Assembly: GCA_029268065.1 (NCBI GenBank)
Contig: JAJUHC010000005.1
Span: 1-64,000 of the forward strand
From: Clostridiales bacterium
GTDB lineage: Bacteria; Bacillota; Clostridia; Oscillospirales; Oscillospiraceae
Direction of reading: 5' to 3'
Length of the DNA stretch: 64,000 bases
Shown here in pieces: positions 8,546 through 17,900 of the stretch. A program made the position numbers and the translations under genes. Under the pieces are notes generated by a model. That model was not told where the DNA came from, did not search any database, and saw nothing but the letters and a program-made list of their open reading frames with translations. Position 1 is the first letter of the stretch. Every line of letters begins with the position of its first letter.

Positions 8546-9547
8546 ATGAAATCTGCAAATGAAATGCCGCTCTATGAAGCGAAACGGTTTATGAGCCTTG
8601 CTTTTCCGGCGCTTGAAGCACAGCTTGTATACTCGGGGCTCGAACTCGGCGTTTTCGAGCACCTGTCCGAGCCAAAAACCGCGCAGGAGCTTTCAACGAT
8701 TCTCGGTTGTGATACTCGCAATCTTAGACTCCTGCTGAACACCCTTACCTCGGTAAAATATTTAAGAAAGGAAAGCGAGGCGTATCAAAACGAGCCGGAT
8801 ACGGATTATTACCTGAATCCGGGAAGCGAAATGTACATAGGCGAGCATATCCTTTACTGGCGCGACATGACAAGCCTTGACAATCTTACCGAGCTTGTGA
8901 AAAACGGTCCTAAGGAGAAAGCTTTCGAGGATGAAAACGGCTCCGACTTTTTTGATTTCAGGGCCATGGGAAACGGCGCCCGAAATTCGATCTATACCGG
9001 AAGGGTGCAGCAGTTCATTAAGCTCTCAAAGGAGCTTTTCGAGCCGGAAAAGGAGCTTAAAATACTCGACATGGGCGGAGGCTCTGGTATTTTGTCGATA
9101 GAGCTTGCAAGAAATTTTAAAAATGCTCGCGTGGTCGTTTTCGACCAGCCACAGGTAATTGAGATGACGCGGCGGATAATTGAAGAATACGGCGTCTCCT
9201 CACAGGTTGCCGCAAAAGCCGGAAATTTCGTTACTGACGAGCTGGGGAGCGGATATGACTTCATAATCGCCTCGGGAGTGATGGATTTCGTCGGCGATCT
9301 TCATGCCATGGCTTCAAAACTGTATAAGGCTCTGGGAGGGGACGGTTATCTGTATGTGAGCACTCACGGAATCAACGAATCCTTTACCGAACCGGCGCGT
9401 TTTCTCCTGGGATGGCTGTCAAGCCACCTCAACGGTCTTGACATACTTAAACCGGATCCGCTGATACGAAAAGCGCTGCTTGAAGCCGGCTTTGAGCCTG
9501 TTTTGACGGTGAAGGCCGAAAATGAAATGGTCTTAAAAAAGAAATGA
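8546..9547 (+). CDS. Methyltransferase with N-terminal dimerisation domain (O-methyltransferase family 2)
   Basis: A 333-residue protein. Residues 15-85 form a winged-helix dimerisation domain (LGVFEHLSEPKTAQELSTIL), as in acetylserotonin/plant-type O-methyltransferases. SAM motif I, LDMGGGSG, is at 164-171. ATG 8546 has the ribosome binding site GGAGGG, and the upstream in-frame ATG at 8399 lies inside the preceding ATPase gene, so 8546 is preferred. The gene sits between two complete ABC importers, and its stop overlaps the FecCD permease start. Its role is unknown; it may act on the imported ligand or make a chelator. Confidence 0.85.
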   Translation: MKSANEMPLYEAKRFMSLAFPALEAQLVYSGLELGVFEHLSEPKTAQELSTILGCDTRNLRLLLNTLTSVKYLRKESEAYQNEPDTDYYLNPGSEMYIGEHILYWRDMTSLDNLTELVKNGPKEKAFEDENGSDFFDFRAMGNGARNSIYTGRVQQFIKLSKELFEPEKELKILDMGGGSGILSIELARNFKNARVVVFDQPQVIEMTRRIIEEYGVSSQVAAKAGNFVTDELGSGYDFIIASGVMDFVGDLHAMASKLYKALGGDGYLYVSTHGINESFTEPARFLLGWLSSHLNGLDILKPDPLIRKALLEAGFEPVLTVKAENEMVLKKK

Positions 9548-10569
9548 ACCTTAAATCAAAGGAAGCCGCAAGAAGCCGCCTGATAATATCCATACTCATC
9601 GGCGCACTGCTTTTAAGCGCGTTTTTCTCTCTATTTATGGGCAGATACTACATGGAACCCGGCAAGGTGGCCGAACTGTTAGCGGGACTGATGTCGGGTA
9701 AGTCGCAGAAAAGCGCCGAACTTAACGTCGTGTGGGACATTCGTTTTCCGCGCGTTCTGCTTAATATAATCGTCGGAGCCGGGCTGGCGGCGTCGGGGAC
9801 CGCTTTTCAGGCAATATTTCAGAACCGGCTTGTGAGCCCCGATATACTTGGAGTGAGCAACGGCGCGGGCTTTGGTGCGGCGCTTGCCCTGCTTGTCACG
9901 GGAGGCTCGGCCGTATGGGTAACGGGTTTTGCATTCGGATTTGGGCTGATAAGCGTATTTCTGACGTTTTTGCTGGCTAAAACGAACAGGGCGGCTTCAC
10001 CGCTCGCTCTTGTGCTGTCGGGAATAATCGTGTCCTCGCTTTTCGGAGCCTTCATATCTCTCATCAAGCTTGCGGCTGACACGGAATCGGTTCTTCCGGC
10101 GATTACATACTGGCTTATGGGAAGCTTTGCGGGAACCACCTTTGAAAAGGTCAGGATCGCTGCCGTTCCGGTCGCGGCAGGGCTTGCGGCGCTCTTTTCG
10201 ATGCGCTGGAAAATGAATATGCTATCGATGGGCGACGAGGAGGCCTATACTCTGGGGATCAATCCGCGCTTAAACAGGCTGGTAATTATTGCGGCCTCAA
10301 CAATTATCACCGGCGCATGCGTGGCCGTGACAGGCGTAATCGGCTGGGTGGGAATGATACTGCCTAACATCTGCAGGGAATTCATCAGCGCCGACAACAA
10401 GACGCTTCTGCCGGCCTCATGCATTGCCGGCGCCGTGTTTATGGTGCTTGTCGATCTCCTCGCCCGCACCGTGACTGCGGCTGAAATACCAATAGGAATC
10501 TTGACGGCGATAGTGGGGACTCCGGTCTTCGCATTTGTTTACAGGAAAGGCTCCGGTGACGGAAGTTGA
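9544..10569 (+). CDS. FecCD/BtuC-family ABC permease
   Basis: A 341-residue membrane protein with about nine or ten hydrophobic segments. The family signature WDIRFPRVLLNIIVGAGLAA, then SGTAFQAIFQNRLVSPDILG, is typical of iron-siderophore, heme and cobalamin permeases. It overlaps the methyltransferase stop by four bases and the ATPase start by four bases, so this importer appears co-translated with the methyltransferase. The riboswitch upstream favours corrinoid or cobalt-complex transport, an inference from context. Confidence 0.92.
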   Translation: MNLKSKEAARSRLIISILIGALLLSAFFSLFMGRYYMEPGKVAELLAGLMSGKSQKSAELNVVWDIRFPRVLLNIIVGAGLAASGTAFQAIFQNRLVSPDILGVSNGAGFGAALALLVTGGSAVWVTGFAFGFGLISVFLTFLLAKTNRAASPLALVLSGIIVSSLFGAFISLIKLAADTESVLPAITYWLMGSFAGTTFEKVRIAAVPVAAGLAALFSMRWKMNMLSMGDEEAYTLGINPRLNRLVIIAASTIITGACVAVTGVIGWVGMILPNICREFISADNKTLLPASCIAGAVFMVLVDLLARTVTAAEIPIGILTAIVGTPVFAFVYRKGSGDGS

Positions 10570-11357
10570 ATTTGTCTGTTATTGAAGGGAGCTTTTCGTA
10601 TCAGCCGGATAAGCCCATACTTAAAAACTTGAATTTTCAGCTCTCCGAGGGGCAGGTGCTGTGCGTTCTGGGCCAAAACGGGGCGGGAAAGACAACGCTC
10701 CTTAGGTGCCTCACCGGCTTTCTCAAGTGGAATTCCGGCCACGCCGAGCTTAACGGACAGCGTATAGACGGGATAAAGTCGCTTACGCAAATAGCTTACG
10801 TCCCTCAGGCTCACCCGGCGGTATTCCCTTATACTGCGCTTGAAATGGTCTGCATGGGAAAAGCGAAGTCAAAGAGCTTTTTTGAAATGCCCTCAAGGCT
10901 TGACAGGGAGCAGGCTATGGAAAGCCTGGAAAGCGTTGGTATGCAGGGGCTTGCCCACAGGAAATGCTCTCAGATGAGCGGCGGGCAGCTTCAGCTTGTT
11001 TATCTCGCCCGTGCTCTGGTGGGAAGTCCGGAGCTCCTTATTCTCGACGAACCGGAATCGCATCTCGATTTTCGGAACCAAGCTCTGATATTTGACAAAA
11101 TTACAGAGCTGGTCGGGTTAAAAAGGCTTTCTTGCATCATAAACACTCACAACCCGGAACACGCGCTGAGGATTTCCGATCTTTCGCTGCTCATTGGATA
11201 CGACGGCTGCTACGAGTTCGGAAAGACCTCGGACGTGCTTAATGAGGAAAACATTCATAGATTTTTTGGCGTTTTTGTAAAACTTCTGGATTTGAAACCC
11301 CTGGGCGTCGAGCAAAAGACCTTCGTGATTGACAGGCGCTCCGGAAATATATTGTAA
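10566..11357 (+). CDS. ABC ATPase of a FecE/BtuD-type importer
   Basis: A 263-residue ATPase with Walker A GQNGAGKT at about 38-45, signature MSGGQLQLVYLARAL and Walker B LLILDEPESHLDF. It starts at TTG 10566, which overlaps the permease stop. It drives the FecCD permease at 9544. After residue 200 the protein has a family-like tail (GKTSDVLNEENIHRFFG). Confidence 0.9.
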   Translation: MNLSVIEGSFSYQPDKPILKNLNFQLSEGQVLCVLGQNGAGKTTLLRCLTGFLKWNSGHAELNGQRIDGIKSLTQIAYVPQAHPAVFPYTALEMVCMGKAKSKSFFEMPSRLDREQAMESLESVGMQGLAHRKCSQMSGGQLQLVYLARALVGSPELLILDEPESHLDFRNQALIFDKITELVGLKRLSCIINTHNPEHALRISDLSLLIGYDGCYEFGKTSDVLNEENIHRFFGVFVKLLDLKPLGVEQKTFVIDRRSGNIL

Positions 11358-11370
11358 GAGAGGTATAAAA

Positions 11371-12474
11371 ATGAAGAAAAGATTCCTGACGACGGTTTCC
11401 GTATGCCTGCTTTTGTCGCTGGTGTTCAGCGCATGCTCACAGCAGGGCGTTGCCCCCTCGCCAACACCGCAACAGACCGCCTCGGCGCAGAGTAAGACTC
11501 GCACAATAACAGACCTTAGCGGCAAAAAGGTCGAAATACCAGCCGCGGGAGACATTAAAAGAGTTATTATAGTTTCGCCCCCGCTCGTTGCGACATTTGC
11601 AAGCGTGGTAAAAAACACCTCGATGCTTGTTGGAATGCATCCCGGGGCAATGCAAAACGCGAACGCCGAGCTGTTCAATAAAATTGTACCGAACCGCAAG
11701 GATATAAGCACATCGTTTTTAAGCGGCTTTACGTCAAACGCCGAGGAAGTTATGAAGCTCAAGCCCGATATTATACTCGTATACGGCGAAGCGCAGAAAA
11801 AGGGGCTTGAAAACGTCAAAGTTCCCGTAGTTGATTTCTTTATTACCGATATGGACAATGAAAGCTGGTCGGTTAAAATTGACAATCTTATGCGCGAAAT
11901 TTTCGCCATCGACAAGCAGTCGTCTCTCGAAAAGGAATGGCAGGAAGCGAAAGGGGTTGTAAGCAAAGCCCTCGCCAAGGTAAACAAGGACGAGAAAAAG
12001 ACGGCTATCGTGATTTTCTCAAACACGGGGGATAAGATCACTGTTCGCGGAGCTGGAAGCTATGGCGACGACTGGCTGAAAAAATGCGGCCTTTCAAACG
12101 TCGCCGCCGAGCTGAAGGGCGACAACGTCGAGATTGGCATGGAGCAACTCCTGAAATGGAATCCTGACATAATATTTGATTTCAGCGGAAAGGATGCGTC
12201 GGACTACCTTGGCAACAGCATAAAGGGGCAGGATTGGTCCCAACTGAAGGCGTATAAGAATAAGACGATATACGATTTCCCGCGCGGCATGTTCAACTGG
12301 GGCGCACCCAATGTCGACTCGCCACTCACGGCGATTTGGATGACGATGAAAAGCTTCCCCGGGACAATAGAGGAAGGCTACTTCAACAATTACATGAAGG
12401 AATATTATAAGCGCCAGTACGGCATTGAGCTTACAAATGAATTGCTCAAATCAATACTCGACCCGGCGAAATAA
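11371..12474 (+). CDS. Substrate-binding lipoprotein of a FecB/BtuF-type importer
   Basis: A 367-residue periplasmic-binding-like protein of the TroA/FhuD/BtuF class. The signal peptide ends in the lipobox FSAC near residue 21, followed by the helical-backbone-type domain (TITDLSGKKVEIPAAGDIKRVIIVSP). ATG 11371 has AGAGAGG upstream, 13 bases after the ATPase gene, so it is preferred over the upstream in-frame ATG at 11329, which lies inside the ATPase gene. It completes the second importer of the riboswitch-linked locus. Ligand unknown; corrinoid or metal chelate is likely by family. Confidence 0.9.
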   Translation: MKKRFLTTVSVCLLLSLVFSACSQQGVAPSPTPQQTASAQSKTRTITDLSGKKVEIPAAGDIKRVIIVSPPLVATFASVVKNTSMLVGMHPGAMQNANAELFNKIVPNRKDISTSFLSGFTSNAEEVMKLKPDIILVYGEAQKKGLENVKVPVVDFFITDMDNESWSVKIDNLMREIFAIDKQSSLEKEWQEAKGVVSKALAKVNKDEKKTAIVIFSNTGDKITVRGAGSYGDDWLKKCGLSNVAAELKGDNVEIGMEQLLKWNPDIIFDFSGKDASDYLGNSIKGQDWSQLKAYKNKTIYDFPRGMFNWGAPNVDSPLTAIWMTMKSFPGTIEEGYFNNYMKEYYKRQYGIELTNELLKSILDPAK

Positions 12475-12920
12475 AAGAGCGTTTTCTGCCGATTCAAAGA
12501 AATTCAAAGGTCTGCGGAAAATTACACAAAATTTTCCGCAGAGCCTATAAACCATTGATCCATAGCCTCCTACAGCAACATAACGCTTTCATAGAAAAAT
12601 GTAAAAATTCACTGCTCGCAGACGAAACCCTGCTCATCCGCGAAACGTCGACTGATAGAAGAGAAAATGCACCCCCATGCCCCATCGTGATTCAGGGGTG
12701 TGCATTGTATCAAATCAATGGGCGCGACACAATAAAAGCAACATGTTGAGCTTTAAACCAACATGTTGCTTTTGTTTATTATGTATATTCAATTCGGGAA
12801 TTGAATTATGCTTATACTTATTCCAATTAGAAACATAGAAATCATTCAAGCAAAAACGTTGGATTTATGCGTTCTTGCGCAGAATATTTCGTGATGTTTC
12901 TTATTTGGAATTAGTATTAT
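12475..12920. other. Intergenic stretch with three hairpins, no gene seen
   Basis: Three inverted repeats follow the transporter genes: TCTGCGGAAAATT/AATTTTCCGCAGA at 12512-12543, TGCACCCC/AGGGGTGTGCA at about 12668-12705, and AAAGCAACATGTTG/CAACATGTTGCTTT at about 12736-12773. The last has a short T-rich tail (TTTTGTTT) and is the best terminator candidate for the rightward operon. I see no protein-like frame. Confidence 0.55.
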
Positions 12921-13328
12921 TCAGCTTCCTTTAGATTTGCAGAGTAAAATTGCACCCCAAATTCCACCTAAGAGCAAAACCTCAAAAACGCCCATAATGT
13001 GAAGAATATAGGTAAGCGAAAAATCCTGCAAAAATGAGATAAGATGGTTTACTCCCAGCAGCCCACAGAGAACGGTTGATTGTAAAGTAAGTATTTTCGT
13101 ATATTTTTTATCTTTTTTAACAAGTGCTACAATAATTGCGCTGATAATACCAACGTTCCATAAGGCTATCTCGCGCTGCCAACCGATGCTGTTTTCCCAA
13201 CTTGTAAAATTTCCGCTTAAATTTGGAAAGAAAAATTGCCAGATAAATGCCCCACCACAAGCAATAAGCATGAATATAAGGTAAAACTTGTAGTGCCTGA
13301 TTGTAATACCCGTTTTAGTTTGTTTCAT
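12921..13328 (-). CDS. Small membrane protein of unknown function, TetR-linked
   Basis: A 135-residue protein with four hydrophobic segments (about 14-33, 58-75, 82-104 and 110-130). I do not recognise the family. ATG 13328 is chosen because GGAGG lies seven bases upstream; an ATG six codons earlier has no such site. It is transcribed divergently from a TetR-type regulator gene, and its promoter and a perfect operator-like dyad lie immediately upstream, so it is probably the regulator's target. It has lower GC than the transporter locus to the left, consistent with separate origin. Confidence 0.75.
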   Translation of the reverse strand: MKQTKTGITIRHYKFYLIFMLIACGGAFIWQFFFPNLSGNFTSWENSIGWQREIALWNVGIISAIIVALVKKDKKYTKILTLQSTVLCGLLGVNHLISFLQDFSLTYILHIMGVFEVLLLGGIWGAILLCKSKGS

Positions 13329-13338
13329 TATATTCCTC

Positions 13339-13366
13339 CAGAACATGAAACTTTTTTCATGTTCTG
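13339..13366. promoter_or_regulatory. Operator-like perfect inverted repeat (probable TetR site)
   Basis: CAGAACATGAAA and TTTCATGTTCTG form 12-bp perfect arms separated by CTTT. The dyad starts right next to the -10 box of the leftward membrane-protein gene and touches its ribosome binding site. A bound TetR-type protein here would block that gene. Confidence 0.75.
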
Positions 13367-13395
13367 AATATATACTACGTCGTCGTGGTTGTCAA
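13367..13395 (-). promoter_or_regulatory. Promoter of the small membrane-protein gene
   Basis: Read leftward: TTGACA (13395-13390), a 17-base spacer, then TATATT (13372-13367). This is close to the sigma-A consensus, and the operator dyad adjoins the -10. Confidence 0.75.
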
Positions 13396-13422
13396 TGGAA
13401 TATGAAAATAATTTCACATTTG

Positions 13423-13451
13423 TTGACTCCACTGCATTTTTATTATATGAT
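13423..13451 (+). promoter_or_regulatory. Promoter of the TetR-family regulator gene
   Basis: TTGACT (13423-13428), a 17-base spacer, and TATGAT (13446-13451), 30 bases before ATG 13482. The region between the two divergent promoters is short, so one regulator could control both. Confidence 0.7.
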
Positions 13452-13481
13452 ATATCCATAAACTAAGTAGGTAGGTGTAAA

Positions 13482-14093
13482 ATGGCAAAGCAAGAAATCA
13501 GGGAACCACGACAAAAGAGGTCAATAGAGAAAAAACAAAGTATAATAAAGGCCAGTTATAAGCTCTTTAGCAATAAAGGTTACTATAAAACGAATACTGC
13601 GGAGATTGCGCAAGAAGCCGCCGTTTCGACAGGTGTTGTTTATAGTTATTTTCAGGATAAAAAGGACATCCTCTTAGAAGTAATTCGGCTCTATATTTCT
13701 TCGCTGTTGGAGCAGTTTCAGCCCTTATTGTCTCCTCCCGTCAATAAGAATAATTTGCCGGCCATGATAGAACAGTTTATTGATATATCCATAGCGTCGC
13801 ATACCATGAATGTTGAAGCTCATAATGAGTTTTTGGCCTTGTCCCTGCTTGAAAAAGATGTATTTGCTTTGTTTGATGATTTTGAAAATTCTGTATTGAT
13901 TAAGCTTTATAAGTTGTTGTTAGCCGCAGGGTTTACTAAGAGCAATCTACTTGAAAAAGTGAGAATCAGCTATGGTATAATAGAACAGGTCTGCCACAAT
14001 TATATTCAGCGAAAACAGACACAGGAGGAATTGGTTATTACAAAAAAACTTGCCGTTCAAATGATCTCAGCTTTATTAGAGGATACGAATTGA
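13482..14093 (+). CDS. TetR/AcrR-family transcriptional regulator
   Basis: A 203-residue regulator. Residues about 15-60 form the TetR helix-turn-helix (YKLFSNKGYYKTNTAEIAQE, then STGVVYSYFQDKKDILLEV). The C-terminal helical part would bind an unknown ligand. It is divergent from the small membrane-protein gene, with a dyad operator between them. By family it is a repressor released by a small molecule. Confidence 0.92.
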   Translation: MAKQEIREPRQKRSIEKKQSIIKASYKLFSNKGYYKTNTAEIAQEAAVSTGVVYSYFQDKKDILLEVIRLYISSLLEQFQPLLSPPVNKNNLPAMIEQFIDISIASHTMNVEAHNEFLALSLLEKDVFALFDDFENSVLIKLYKLLLAAGFTKSNLLEKVRISYGIIEQVCHNYIQRKQTQEELVITKKLAVQMISALLEDTN

Positions 14094-14285
14094 ATGACGG
14101 ATAATACCCGGAAACGCCTTAACGGAACGGAATGTATTCTTTGCTTTATATACATAGATGAATGCCCCAAGAAAGCACTACATTTGTAATTTATCGTTTG
14201 GATGTTCGATATAACCGTATAATGAGAGTTCGAATCCGCCAGAAAAAATTAAGATATCGATTTTGGTAACAAAACACTCATGTAG

Positions 14286-14317
14286 GCCACTATATCACAT
14301 GATATAGTGGTTTTTTC
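14286..14317 (+). terminator. Intrinsic terminator downstream of the TetR gene
   Basis: CCACTATATCA and TGATATAGTGG pair around a tiny loop and are followed by six T. It lies about 190 bases after the regulator stop. Confidence 0.7.
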
Positions 14318-14329
14318 TTTATGCGAAAC

Positions 14330-14700
14330 ACTACATATTGTAATGGTGAAATGACCCGCCCCCTAAAACCGCCCAGACGAAATGCCGGAATTCATACGAG
14401 ATTTTTAAGGCACATTCTGCTGCGGTTTAATCCGGTAAGCCTATACGCCCTGTGTTCACTTACTCCGTGCTTTCCCATATCTCATTTGCAACCTGGCGCT
14501 TGCCGGCAGGCTCCAGACGTTTTTTGAGATTACGTCCTTCAATATGTATTGTCCCATGTAAGGCTGGCGCCGAGCTCTTTCAGGCGCCTGTTTTCTTCCT
14601 CCGGCTGTTTAAGCCTCCCGGCTTTGCTGACATCCATTCCGCCGCATTTGCTCTTCCGGCGGCAGAAGGCCTGCTCACTGGTGCTAATTACTTCAATTAT
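14330..14700 (-). pseudogene. Degenerate IS3-family transposase remnant
   Basis: Read leftward, the sequence translates to GGMDVSKAGRLKQPEEENRR followed by LKELGASLTWDNTY. This is the coiled-coil end of an IS3-family OrfA, whose usual form is GGMDVSEAKRLKQLEEENRRL. After stop codons it continues into an OrfB-like beginning (PAGKRQVANEIWEST). Several stops and shifts are present, so it is dead. The rest of 14094-14982 shows no gene. Confidence 0.65.
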
Positions 14701-14921
14701 TATTTTATCATATCGTGACTAACATTCCTAGTGGCTCAGTTTTTCGGGTTCAGGCCAGAGGAAGGCAATTAGTTTGCGGCAGAGTGTCGAAAGGCTATTT
14801 CAACACGCTCGCCGCTCAGGCGCCGATCCTGTTGCCGGGAAACGCGGGCGTGCAATGGGAGAACGTGCATTTTTTTGGGGTATGGCGTTAATTCTAGCGT
14901 TTTGTGTTCAAAATCGGCATA

Positions 14922-14962
14922 GAAAAACCTCGGCGGAGTCGATTCCGGCCGAGGTTTCCTGA
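14922..14962 (-). terminator. Terminator of the NHL/SLH protein gene
   Basis: AAACCTCGGC and GCCGAGGTTT form the stem, with a T-run on the leftward strand. It begins about 20 bases past the stop at 14983. Confidence 0.75.
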
Positions 14963-14982
14963 CGCTTATACTTTGGTTTTAT

Positions 14983-17900
14983 TTATAGAAGGTTGCAGAG
15001 CACCTGCGCCATCTCCGCCCTGGCAGCCGTATTGAGCGGTGCGAGCATTCCCGCGCTGCCGCTGACAGTACCAGCTTTAATCAGCTGACTCAGGGCGTCT
15101 TTTGCCCAGGAGTCGACCTGTCCGGCATCGCTGAAATCCGAGAGCTTTTTGCCGGAATCACCTTGCGGAAGCCGCCCGATGGTCTTCAGTGCATTGTAAA
15201 GCAGCGTGAACATCTCCTGACGGGTGATTTCCTTGTCCGGTGCAAACATATTGCCGCCTATGCCCGCCGATATGCCGAGCCTCTTTGCCGCAGCGAGGTA
15301 GTTCGTGTAATATGCGTTTCCGGCATCGGAAAAGTTGTCTGTCGGGTTGGCGTCCGGCAGGATATTGTACGCTTTCATCAGCATGACCATGAAATCGCCA
15401 CGCGTCAAAAGCGCTTCAGGGCTGAAATTGCCGCCTCCTGTGCCCTTGGTGATGTCCCGCGCCGCGATGAAGGCCACGGCTTTGGCATACCAGGAGTCAT
15501 TTGCCACATCACTAAAGCTCACCCGCCTGTAGCTTACTGCGTATAAACTGAAGTGGGTGGTCGTGAAGGTAACGCTTCCCGTGGCCGGGTCATAATGGCC
15601 GTTCGGCACGCAGACCGCGTTGCCGCTGCCGTCTATGTACCAGACGACGATGCCTTCGGGGTTTTCAAGCTCCTCCGCCGTCGGAGTGTACGGTACGCTT
15701 ACCGTCACCGGCGCAGATGGGTTGCTCCAGTCGGTTTGTTTGCCGTCAATGGACAGGCTAAGCGAAATAAGCGGCTTATCGCCAATAGCGTCTTTTACAC
15801 CGCCGGGCAGGCCGGTCTTATCTCCCTGTCCGATCGTCATCTCCGCCTTGTTTCCGCTTATGCCTGAAGCTCCTGTCAGCATATTGGGCGGGATATTAAC
15901 GCTGCCATCTACTGTTGAGAAGGTCAGGGCGCCCTCTCCCTGCGAACCCGACAGGGAACCGGCGGGCAGGTTCAGCGTGTACGAGCTTACGCCCGAAACG
16001 GCGCGCACCGTAAGGAGTCTCGTCCCCGAACCGCCGAAAATACTCTCCGCCAGTGCGGCCGATATCTCCACCGACGCGCTGCCCGCGCTGGAATTGACGC
16101 TGACGGACAGGCTGGTTTCCGATATGCTGTTCCCCGAAACGGCAGCTTGATATGCCGTCGCCGCAGGAGCGCCGCTTCCGCCGCTTCCACTGTTTTCTCC
16201 TCCGTCGTTTCCGCCCTCTTCTCCGCCGCCACTGGAAGCTGTCAGAATCAGCGTGTAGGTGTCGGCAGAGTCCGTCGTACCGTCATTGGCTTTGAATACC
16301 AGCGTGGCCGTGCCCGCAGCAGTCGGAGTATAGGAATAATTCTCATCTGCCGGAGTATAACCGGCGCCGTTCACCGACACCTTGTAGCTCAGCGGGTTAT
16401 CGTCGATGTCCTCGAATATTGCTGACAGATTTACGGAATAGGTGCCGTTTACGGCTACGTCTGCCGTCACGGCCGCGGGCACGCCCGGCTTGCGGTTCGG
16501 CGCCGTGTTCACCGTGGGAGGCGTGTTCACCGTGAGTATAGCCGGATCGCTTGCTGCATTGCCCGCCGCATTGCTCACATAGCAGATATAGCTTCCGGCG
16601 TCCGATGACTGCGCGCTCATTATGGACAGCGTAGCTGTGGCAGCGCCGCTGATGCTGCCGCCGTCGGTCAAATCGCTCCCGTCCTTCTTCCACTGGTAGC
16701 TTAAAGGCGCCGTGCCTGTCGCAGCCACCGTGAAGGCGGCATTCTGCCCTGCCGTTATCGTTTGATTAGTCGGCTGTGTGCTGATGGCCGGCGCCGTCAC
16801 AGGAGCCTTTATATCCTCTGCCGCCAGCTGCTTTTGATAAAACCTCACTATTTTGCCGTCGCTGCCAACATCATAAATCTGGAACCATTTACCCGCCGAC
16901 ACCCCGCCTGTGATATCCGTTTCGGAAGTATAGGAACTGATCAGGTTTGCCCCGCTTGAAGGCGCGGCATCCCCGACTTTAGGAACAGGAACCTGGCTAT
17001 CGGTAATATCGGCCATGAATTTTGCCGCAGCAGAGCCGGTAATCGCGGCTTTTATCGAGTTATCCGCCGTTCCCGGAGAGACCGTTGCCGCAAGCGCGGG
17101 TGCCGACGGCGCTACCGGGACATATACCTGTACCCTGTAATTGAGCCAGTCCGCCACATATACCTTGCCGTCATTTCCCACGGCGATCTGCTGCGGCGTG
17201 TTGAACTGGTCAGGCTCCGTTCCCTCTCCGCTCTTCCCCCCATAGGCCAGGAGAGCCCCGTTTGGGGAAAGCTTTATTACTCTGTAGTTATACGTCGCTC
17301 CGCTGAAATACGCGTCGGTCAGGTACATATTGCCCTGAGAATCCGCTGCGACGTCCTGAGGCGACACGCTTCCCAGCCCCAAACCATTAAGATTGAACTC
17401 GGCTGCGTCCTTCGGCTTCGCATATCCGCTGCCGTCCCTGCCGGACACGTCCATCCTTATGATTCTGGAGTTGCCTGTGTCGGCGATGTAAAGTTTATTA
17501 TCCTTTACGCAGATGCCCTTCGCTTCCGAAAGCGCTTTTCCGTTCAGCGCAAATTCCCCGTTGACGCAGGAACCGGCGACAGGGCGGCTGTTTTCATCCT
17601 CGGACTTAAATTGTGTGACCACCGCCTTGTCATTCCAGCTGTTAAGGGTATAAAGAATGCCGTTTTCCACCGCTAAGTCCTGAATGTCACAAAAGTTCTT
17701 TTGTGTATGTCCGCCGGTATCCTCCGCCATAAAAACCTTCTTCAGAGTCCCCGCCGAGTCTACCTTGACCACCCTTGCGCTTTGGACGGGCAGCAGCAAG
17801 TCACCCTGATCCGCGAAATATAGATTGTCTGAACTGTCGATTGCTATGCCCCTCGGGTAGTGCATAAGGCGTTTAGACAATCCGTCATACGTCGTATAGT

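Noticed and set aside
14225-14250. A tRNA-like T-loop sequence (GTTCGAATCC) downstream of the TetR gene
   Set aside because: No D-arm, anticodon arm or acceptor partner is present around it, so no tRNA gene can be supported. A former attachment site or tRNA tail is possible but unproven.
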